From IMG/VR virus record IMGVR_UViG_3300008266_000817, positions 1-32,574 of that record: DNA of 32,574 bases. One strand, 5' to 3'. This document shows, piece by piece, positions 29,099 through 32,574 of this stretch. Numbering within the stretch: position 1 is the stretch's first letter; the number at the start of each line of letters is the position of its first letter. The notes under the pieces were generated by a model, which did no database searches, was not told the origin of the DNA, and was given only the letters and a program-made list of their open reading frames with translations. This DNA is from a virus. The position numbers and the translations under genes were made by a program.

Positions 29099-29251
29099 AT
29101 GGAATGGGATAATTTTGTAGTTATAAAAAAACAATTTATAGATGACATTGTCCATGAACTAAAAGATTTACAATTACCTCCAGAGTGGAGTCCTAGAGAT
29201 GTAATAGGATATATTGTAAGAAAAATAGAAGATAAAGGAAATAAAATATAA
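29099..29251 (+). CDS. 50-aa hypothetical protein
   Basis: It starts at the predicted +1 and ends at TAATG with the next gene. The 50 residues form a helical protein with acidic and basic patches (VIKKQFIDDIVHELKDLQLPPEWSPRDVIGYIVRKIEDKG). Its function is unknown. Confidence 0.6.
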   Translation: MEWDNFVVIKKQFIDDIVHELKDLQLPPEWSPRDVIGYIVRKIEDKGNKI

Positions 29252-29451
29252 TGTTTAATAAGATTAAAAACTTTCTTTTTCCAAAAGAAGAAGAGTTTGT
29301 ATATAATGTATTAGTTCAGGCTGAGCCTGAAAGAAAGGTGGTAGCCGTGAAGAAAGCAGCAGCAAAGAAGCCAGCAGCCAAGAAGAAGGCTCCTGCAAAG
29401 AAGTCTCCAGCTAAGAAGACTGTAAAGAAGTCAAACACAAAGAAGAAGTAA
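29251..29451 (+). CDS. histone H1-like Lys/Ala/Pro-rich tail protein (66 aa)
   Basis: Residues 1-29 form a short ordered head (NKIKNFLFPKEEEFVYNVLVQAEPE). Residues 30-66 are almost only Lys, Ala, Pro, Ser and Thr in KKAAAKK/KKPAAKK/KKAPAKK repeats, as in histone H1 tails and the C-terminal extension of actinobacterial HU. It should bind DNA without sequence preference; condensation of phage DNA or competition with host nucleoid proteins is plausible. It starts at TAATG overlap. Confidence 0.7.
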   Translation: MFNKIKNFLFPKEEEFVYNVLVQAEPERKVVAVKKAAAKKPAAKKKAPAKKSPAKKTVKKSNTKKK

Positions 29452-29589
29452 ATGGGAAAACATCACGACAAAATAGCCGCCTCCCTTGAGATCCGACGCA
29501 GGAACCACAAGGGTCCTGGCGGTAAAGTTCCAGGATCTATGAATAAGAAGAAAACTGGATATAATCGTGTAAAGGCCAGAAAATCATAA
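29452..29589 (+). CDS. 45-aa basic microprotein
   Basis: It abuts the previous stop (TAAATG). It is strongly basic (IRRRNHKGPGGKVPGSMNKKKTGYNRVKARKS) and probably binds nucleic acid. No family is recognised. It follows another basic protein in the same operon. Confidence 0.55.
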   Translation: MGKHHDKIAASLEIRRRNHKGPGGKVPGSMNKKKTGYNRVKARKS

Positions 29590-29592
29590 AAT

Positions 29593-29715
29593 ATGGAATA
29601 TAAAGAAAGGTGCGAAATGAAGGGTTGCGATAATGAGTCAACCAGATTCACCAGCACAGAAAGCAAATTTATTTTCATTTGCGATGATTGTTGGCACGAA
29701 AAGTATAAAATATGA
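29593..29715 (+). CDS. 40-aa zinc-finger microprotein
   Basis: Two Cys pairs, CEMKGC and CDDC, with a following H (WHEK), form a compact zinc-binding site. It overlaps the next ORF by 4 nt (ATGA). Its function is unknown. Confidence 0.55.
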   Translation: MEYKERCEMKGCDNESTRFTSTESKFIFICDDCWHEKYKI

Positions 29716-29822
29716 TCGAAAAAATAGCTAATATTATCTGGAGGGCGGTAGAGAAAATCGCCGCCCTTCCAGACGACATCTTTGACATAGAAGATGACGA
29801 AAATGCTATAATAGAGGAATGA
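29712..29822 (+). CDS. 36-aa acidic microprotein
   Basis: The ATG overlaps the previous stop (ATGA). The product has an N-terminal amphipathic helix (IEKIANIIWRAVEKIAAL) and an acidic tail (DDIFDIEDDENAIIEE). The promoter at 29782-29812 lies inside its 3' half, so the end of this coding sequence is under two constraints. Confidence 0.5.
   Translation: MIEKIANIIWRAVEKIAALPDDIFDIEDDENAIIEE
29782..29812 (+). promoter_or_regulatory. intragenic promoter with consensus -35 and extended -10
   Basis: TTGACA (29782-29787), 19 bp, TGcTATAAT (hexamer 29807-29812). An ATG follows 6 nt later at 29819. The -35 sits in the loop of a hairpin CATCTT...AAGATG (29777-29796). Confidence 0.7.
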
Positions 29823-29857
29823 GCGGATTTCTAGAACCGCTTAAATACAACCTATAG
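29819..29857 (+). CDS. 12-codon leaderless leader peptide (candidate)
   Basis: MSGFLEPLKYNL starts at the predicted +1 and ends with TAG at 29855-29857. That stop is the first three bases of the TAGGAG ribosome site of the next gene, so ribosomes ending the peptide would sit on the downstream start region. The same design occurs at 30888-30926. Confidence 0.4.
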   Translation: MSGFLEPLKYNL

Positions 29858-29866
29858 GAGAATAAA

Positions 29867-30025
29867 ATGTCAGACGGATTAAACTTAACAGGATTTAACG
29901 ATACCAAGGCTGGAGCAACAAACAACCTTGACTTAAATCCAACTGGCCAAGAGCCAAAACCAGCATTCCCTGCAAAAGACGTGTCATCACAAGATGGCGC
30001 AGGTCTAGGCAACGGAGGCAAGTAA
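29867..30025 (+). CDS. 52-aa disordered hypothetical protein
   Basis: A TAGGAG site lies 6 nt before the ATG. The protein is rich in Gly, Asn, Asp and Pro (DGLNLTGFNDTKAGATNNLDLN...QDGAGLGNGGK) and probably lacks a fixed fold. Its function is unknown. Confidence 0.6.
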   Translation: MSDGLNLTGFNDTKAGATNNLDLNPTGQEPKPAFPAKDVSSQDGAGLGNGGK

Positions 30026-30026
30026 G

Positions 30027-30182
30027 ATGGACAAGAAGCCTACTGCCGATACTTTCGGCAGCCAAACTGGCGACGTAAGTGTTCCAGGAGGAGTGCTTAA
30101 CGTTTCAAGAGATGGCGAGTCAGGGCTTACGCTTAACATGACGGCAAGTCAACAGGAGAGATTGCGATTCATTAATGAATAA
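30027..30182 (+). CDS. 51-aa hypothetical protein
   Basis: It starts 1 nt after the previous stop. It has a beta-type middle (GDVSVPGGVLNVSRDGESGLTLNM) and a helical C-terminus (ASQQERLRFINE). It is probably a small folded partner of its neighbours; no family is recognised. The previous gene's GGAGGCAAG end supplies a ribosome site. Confidence 0.55.
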   Translation: MDKKPTADTFGSQTGDVSVPGGVLNVSRDGESGLTLNMTASQQERLRFINE

Positions 30183-30384
30183 TGGAACAGGAATGGACAG
30201 TCCTCCAACGGACCAGCCATCAGGAGCAGTCACTGCTGCAGAAGTTGGGCGAAAGAAACCAAGTCAGGGCAAATTTAGATCTGGAATACAAGAGAAGAGA
30301 CCTATTAAAATAGATCGTAATCGTCATGGTATTCGCAGAGAAACTACAATTGTTCCGAAGAAGACAAAGCCAAAGAAAGTATAA
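30175..30384 (+). CDS. 69-aa basic, Pro/Gly-rich protein
   Basis: The ATG overlaps the previous gene by 8 nt. The product is polar in the first half (GMDSPPTDQPSGAVTAAEVG) and strongly basic after (RPIKIDRNRHGIRRETTIVPKKTKPKK), suggesting nucleic-acid binding. No family is recognised. A GC-rich hairpin follows. Confidence 0.55.
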   Translation: MNNGTGMDSPPTDQPSGAVTAAEVGRKKPSQGKFRSGIQEKRPIKIDRNRHGIRRETTIVPKKTKPKKV

Positions 30385-30388
30385 AGAA

Positions 30389-30423
30389 TTCCCCGCTGGT
30401 CCCCAATAGGACTTGGCGGGGAA
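30389..30423 (+). terminator. GC-rich hairpin after the micro-gene operon
   Basis: TTCCCCGC/GCGGGGAA (8 bp) extended by G-T pairs and TCC/GGA around a loop containing CCAATAGG. Only CTTATT follows, so termination may be partial. The loop octamer is shared with the hairpin at 17339-17367. Confidence 0.6.
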
Positions 30424-30429
30424 CTTATT

Positions 30430-30528
30430 ATGTGTAGAGAATGTGGAGATTGCACGAAAGAGTGCACAAGAACTATCGATACGTCTATCGATGAATTAGA
30501 AGAGTTAGGATTTTTACATGCAGATTGA
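30430..30528 (+). CDS. 32-aa Cys-rich microprotein
   Basis: The sequence MCRECGDCTKEC has four cysteines in CxxC pairs, then a short helix (SIDELEELGFL). It is a minimal metal-binding knuckle. It overlaps the next ORF by 11 nt. Its function is unknown and the ORF is short, hence moderate confidence. Confidence 0.45.
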   Translation: MCRECGDCTKECTRTIDTSIDELEELGFLHAD

Positions 30529-30655
30529 GGCGGCAGTACAAGAAGAACGTAATCGCATATTAAAAGAAATAGATCAAATAGATATAAACTCTCCATCCCA
30601 GCTAAATGCTCTTGGGATGAAAATGTTAATTGTAGATATAATTAAAAAAGATTAA
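30518..30655 (+). CDS. 45-aa helical microprotein
   Basis: The ATG lies inside the previous ORF, 11 nt before its end. The protein is a pair of helices (IEAAVQEERNRILKEIDQI and SQLNALGMKMLIVDIIKKD), a size suited to dimerisation. No family is recognised. Confidence 0.5.
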   Translation: MQIEAAVQEERNRILKEIDQIDINSPSQLNALGMKMLIVDIIKKD

Positions 30656-30661
30656 TAGATC

Positions 30662-30847
30662 ATGAAATGTAAGCATGTCTATGAGTACGTTTATGCCAAG
30701 ATATGCCCATACTGTGGCTCAGAAACCTGTGAGCCCGATCATGAGAAGCAGCACGAGCTATTTGTAGAATACTATAAATCAGAGGCTCCAAAGGCCTATA
30801 TATGCCCTGTAGACGGCGGAACCATAAGGGGATGGTGGTCAATCTAA
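30662..30847 (+). CDS. zinc-ribbon protein (61 aa)
   Basis: Metal ligands are CKHVYEYVYAKICPYCGSETC in the first third, with C48 (YICPVDGG) later; CPYCG is a typical zinc knuckle. The stop codon lies in the loop of the hairpin that carries the next -35 box. Its function is unknown. Confidence 0.6.
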   Translation: MKCKHVYEYVYAKICPYCGSETCEPDHEKQHELFVEYYKSEAPKAYICPVDGGTIRGWWSI

Positions 30848-30850
30848 CCA

Positions 30851-30880
30851 TTGACTAATCCTCTATATATATTATATAAT
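30851..30880 (+). promoter_or_regulatory. near-consensus promoter, predicted leaderless
   Basis: TTGACT (30851-30856), 18 bp, TATAAT (30875-30880). A GTG follows 7 nt later at 30888. The -35 is in the 3' arm of a perfect stem GTCAAT-ctaacc-ATTGAC (30838-30855). Confidence 0.8.
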
Positions 30881-30887
30881 ACTCATT

Positions 30888-30926
30888 GTGACCAAAAGTG
30901 AAACGCAAAAGTGCGGCGAGAGATAG
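30888..30926 (+). CDS. 12-codon leaderless leader peptide (candidate)
   Basis: GTG at the predicted +1 opens MTKSETQKCGER, ending with TAG at 30924-30926. The G of the stop is the first base of the GAAGG ribosome site of the next gene (ATG 30936). It may be a translational coupling device or regulatory leader. It could also be an ordinary untranslated leader with a chance frame. Confidence 0.4.
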   Translation: MTKSETQKCGER

Positions 30927-30935
30927 AAGGCGGAT

Positions 30936-31223
30936 ATGAAATATAAGTATATGCCTCAAACGGGCATCAAATGTCCTGCTATCACCAGAAAGGGCAAAGA
31001 ATGCCCCATAGGTGGAGAAGAATGGCGTAATGGTTGGTGCCATGTGCATGATCCAAATGGTGAAATGGTAAATAAAACCAAGAGGAAGGTTAAAGCTTTT
31101 TCTCTTGAATACAATTTGAGAGAAATTATTGCCAGAGATATCGAGTCTCAATGTCCAGTATTAATTCAATGTGATTGTGCATTTCATTATGCAGCAGAGA
31201 TAGCACGAGGCAACAATGTCTAG
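30936..31223 (+). CDS. Cys/His metal-binding protein (95 aa)
   Basis: The GAAGG site is 5 nt from the ATG. The N-terminal half (CPAITRKGKECPIGGEEWRNGWCHVHDPNG) is a CxnCx..CxxH zinc-binding module common in phage small proteins. The C-terminal half is helical with CPVLIQCDC. Function is unknown. It overlaps the next gene by 8 nt. Confidence 0.6.
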   Translation: MKYKYMPQTGIKCPAITRKGKECPIGGEEWRNGWCHVHDPNGEMVNKTKRKVKAFSLEYNLREIIARDIESQCPVLIQCDCAFHYAAEIARGNNV

Positions 31224-31365
31224 ATATATGTGGTATGACTTTTTTGGGCGAGAGTGGCAGGGGATTTGCGCCTCATGTCGTAAAGAGCTCTTTGCGCCCA
31301 CAAGATCAGAATTTGTAGGCAATCGCCTATATCATACGAGAAATGAATGTGGAGGAGGATACTAA
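31216..31365 (+). CDS. 49-aa zinc-binding microprotein
   Basis: It overlaps its upstream neighbour by 8 nt and the next gene by 1 nt (TAATG). CASC (residues 18-21), then H40 and C45, could bind one zinc. The GGAGGAGGATAC end supplies the ribosome site of the following gene. Confidence 0.55.
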   Translation: MSRYMWYDFFGREWQGICASCRKELFAPTRSEFVGNRLYHTRNECGGGY

Positions 31366-31733
31366 TGAGAAACTTTTTAGATGATTCGGTTGTAGAGCAT
31401 AACTCTAGGCCACCCCTACGATGGATTGCAAATTGGGCGGGATCAAGAGCATCAGCAGCAGTAATGAGAGCGGCATGGCTAGATGAAGATGGAATAGATA
31501 GAGGAATTAGGCATACAATTAACTCTGCTATTTATAGGCTACTATGGCCTATGTATAGTAAGTATGGAACATTCTATAGGATGGATTGGGCTATGGATGG
31601 ACAAGCTTGGGAAGATTATGATGAAAATGGAGTTCCATATTGGGAGAAGACAGGAACAATTGATCCAGAATATAATCCTTGGAAATATGTAGATCCATGG
31701 ACAGGCGATGCATTTAGAATAATTAAGAAATGA
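31365..31733 (+). CDS. hypothetical Trp/Tyr-rich protein (122 aa)
   Basis: The chosen ATG at 31365 has GGAGGAGG upstream; an in-frame TTG or GTG-type start 18 nt earlier is less likely. The protein is rich in Trp and Tyr (WIANWAGSRASAAVMRAAWLDEDGIDRG...FYRMDWAMDGQAWEDYDENG...WKYVDPWTGDAF), which suggests a compact binding surface. No family is recognised. Confidence 0.6.
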   Translation: MRNFLDDSVVEHNSRPPLRWIANWAGSRASAAVMRAAWLDEDGIDRGIRHTINSAIYRLLWPMYSKYGTFYRMDWAMDGQAWEDYDENGVPYWEKTGTIDPEYNPWKYVDPWTGDAFRIIKK

Positions 31734-31864
31734 CAGAAGATAGGATAATTGATCTTAGTCAACCAGGAGTTATACATATAATATATCCATCTGGACTACC
31801 AGTTAATCCAAATATGATGGATCCAAATATCGGCGGGTGGCATAAAAGAGAGGAAGATAAATGA
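31730..31864 (+). CDS. 44-aa hypothetical protein
   Basis: The ATG overlaps the previous stop (ATGA) and the end overlaps the next start (ATGA). The sequence (IIDLSQPGVIHIIYPSGLPVNPNMMDPNIGGWH) is beta-like and neutral. No family is recognised. Both overlaps support its being translated. Confidence 0.55.
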   Translation: MTEDRIIDLSQPGVIHIIYPSGLPVNPNMMDPNIGGWHKREEDK

Positions 31865-31989
31865 ATTCAGTACTATGGTTTCTATTTGGGTTATTCTTAG
31901 GATTAGGGTTAGATTTTCTCCTAGTTTTACATATGCTCAAACCCTTGAAAGAGCGTCTGGATAAAATTGAGGCGGGGGAAACAAAATAG
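31861..31989 (+). CDS. 42-aa single-span membrane protein
   Basis: Residues 3-25 (SVLWFLFGLFLGLGLDFLLVLHM) are a membrane helix, followed by a charged cytoplasmic tail (KPLKERLDKIEAGETK). It overlaps the upstream gene by ATGA. It may be a lysis or exclusion factor; there is no family signature. Confidence 0.6.
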   Translation: MNSVLWFLFGLFLGLGLDFLLVLHMLKPLKERLDKIEAGETK

Positions 31990-32096
31990 ACCTCTTTGCT
32001 AGAATAGTATGGATATGGTTCTATGGTATGGGTATTATATTCTCAGGTATAGCCCTATATATCTTCTGGAATACTATAAAGATATGGAGAGAGTAG
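31986..32096 (+). CDS. 36-aa membrane microprotein with possible ATA start
   Basis: The frame IDLFARIVWIWFYGMGIIFS...GIALYIFWNTIKIWRE is a plausible membrane helix with basic ends. It ends with TAG directly abutting the next ATG (TAGATG). No ATG, GTG or TTG lies in frame upstream; the only candidate is ATA at 31986, in the same 4-nt overlap (ATAG) used by ATGA junctions, with a GGGGGA site before it. A 33-codon frame at 32009-32110 is the alternative reading. Confidence 0.35.
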   Translation: MDLFARIVWIWFYGMGIIFSGIALYIFWNTIKIWRE

Positions 32097-32273
32097 ATGC
32101 CATTTGGTAAATATAATCTGCGAAATCCTGGTGCTCGCAGTTCTCTCGGTAAGGCTCGAGATAGATATAATAGGTTATGTGGAAAAGTAATTATAGTCCA
32201 AAAGGCTGATCCAGATCAATTAGAAGCATATAGAGCCAAACAGAGAGCTTTGCGTAAAAAACGCACATCCTAG
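32097..32273 (+). CDS. 58-aa basic hypothetical protein
   Basis: GGAGAGAG precedes the ATG. The protein is basic (RNPGARSSLGKARDRYNRLCGKVIIVQKADPDQLEAYRAKQRALRKKR) and probably contacts nucleic acid. It is the last gene of this long + strand run and is followed by the non-coding control region. No family is recognised. Confidence 0.6.
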   Translation: MPFGKYNLRNPGARSSLGKARDRYNRLCGKVIIVQKADPDQLEAYRAKQRALRKKRTS

Positions 32274-32320
32274 GTTCCCCCCACCTTTTTACACCTCTTA
32301 TAAGCCATTCTGGCTATTTC

Positions 32321-32350
32321 TATGTGGAGTATTGTGGAGCATTGTGGAGT
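32321..32350 (+). repeat. three 10-bp iteron-like direct repeats
   Basis: TATGTGGAGT, ATTGTGGAGC, ATTGTGGAGT: the GTGGAG core recurs at 32324, 32334 and 32344, exactly one helical turn apart, 15 bp upstream of a promoter. This suits cooperative binding by an activator or initiator. Confidence 0.8.
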
Positions 32351-32364
32351 AAAATGGTTATAGA

Positions 32365-32393
32365 TTCATAACAAAATGTTATTGTATTATAAT
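32365..32393 (+). promoter_or_regulatory. promoter with internal operator-like palindrome
   Basis: TTCATA (32365-32370), 17 bp, TATAAT (32388-32393). A perfect palindrome ATAACA-AAA-TGTTAT (32368-32382) fills the -35 edge and spacer, the usual place for a repressor operator. The transcript runs out of the window. Confidence 0.65.
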
Positions 32394-32574
32394 TAAATAG
32401 ATATATGTGTAATTGAACAGCCTATATCAAATGTCCATCGTAATGTCAATACCCTACATGTGTGCATATGTTCCAGGATTTGTCAATAGCTCTCGTAAAT
32501 GGGCATTTTTGCCCTCAAATAACGAGATAAATTTTGACAGATTCTGTACATATTTCAGATTATTTTGATCTATT

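Larger units (their letters stand above)
32274..32574. other. 300-nt non-coding control region at the window end
   Basis: No ORF of credible size is seen on either strand. It contains three phased 10-bp repeats (32321-32350), a + strand promoter with an internal palindrome (32365-32393), a hairpin GGGCA-TTTT-TGCCC (32501-32514), two copies of TGTCAATA (32444-32451, 32481-32488) that carry TTGACA on the - strand (one is 17 bp from TATAGG), and a consensus TTGACA at 32534-32539. A switch, origin or operon-boundary region is likely. Confidence 0.6.

Overview
This AT-rich window is part of the genome of a double-stranded DNA tailed phage. Every supported gene is on the + strand, and most genes overlap or abut (ATGA, TAATG and 8-nt ATGGCTAR junctions). 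A complete replication set, both terminase subunits, a CHAP endolysin and many tiny ORFs rule out a host chromosome. A WhiB-like Fe-S regulator, a XapX-type membrane protein, sigma70-type promoters that start on the initiation codon, and exported proteins with Actinobacteria-like signal peptides point to an actinobacterial host. The low GC suggests a low-GC lineage such as freshwater Nanopelagicales; that last step is inference.

Layout. 1-11.9 kb: replication and recombination (HTH protein, DnaB-type helicase, CHC2/TOPRIM primase, SSB-like protein, DnaE polymerase with an intact PHP site, MazG-like pyrophosphohydrolase, RecA, Cas4/RecB-type nuclease, RuvC-like resolvase), interleaved with small unknowns. 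11.9-14.1 kb: a GT25-like glycosyltransferase, a SAM methyltransferase, a GT32-like glycosyltransferase and an Nmad1/DUF1599-like protein. 14.1-16.8 kb: small and large terminase and one tRNA with a CAT anticodon. No portal, capsid or tail gene is recognised, so the virion genes must lie outside the window.

16.8-22.8 kb: Hsp20, an FmdB-type zinc ribbon, a secreted PA14 protein, a lipoprotein, two small membrane proteins and the endolysin (lysis region), then a modular acidic phage protein. 22.8-29 kb: accessory operons with a WhiB-like protein, a proteasome-like Ntn hydrolase, a secreted subtilase, a pyrimidine-dimer-glycosylase-like protein, thioredoxin, and an alanine-rich secreted protein that looks host-derived. 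29-32.3 kb: micro-genes, many with Cys clusters. 32.27-32.57 kb: a non-coding control region with phased 10-bp repeats and a promoter-operator.

Most striking is the regulatory layout. At least eleven promoters place the -10 box 6-9 nt before ATG/GTG, so these mRNAs should be leaderless and lack Shine-Dalgarno sites, while other genes carry strong AAGGAG sites. Several of these promoters have their -35 box inside a hairpin that overlaps the end of the upstream gene. The accessory region also carries an unusual load of exported proteins and proteolysis/chaperone functions.
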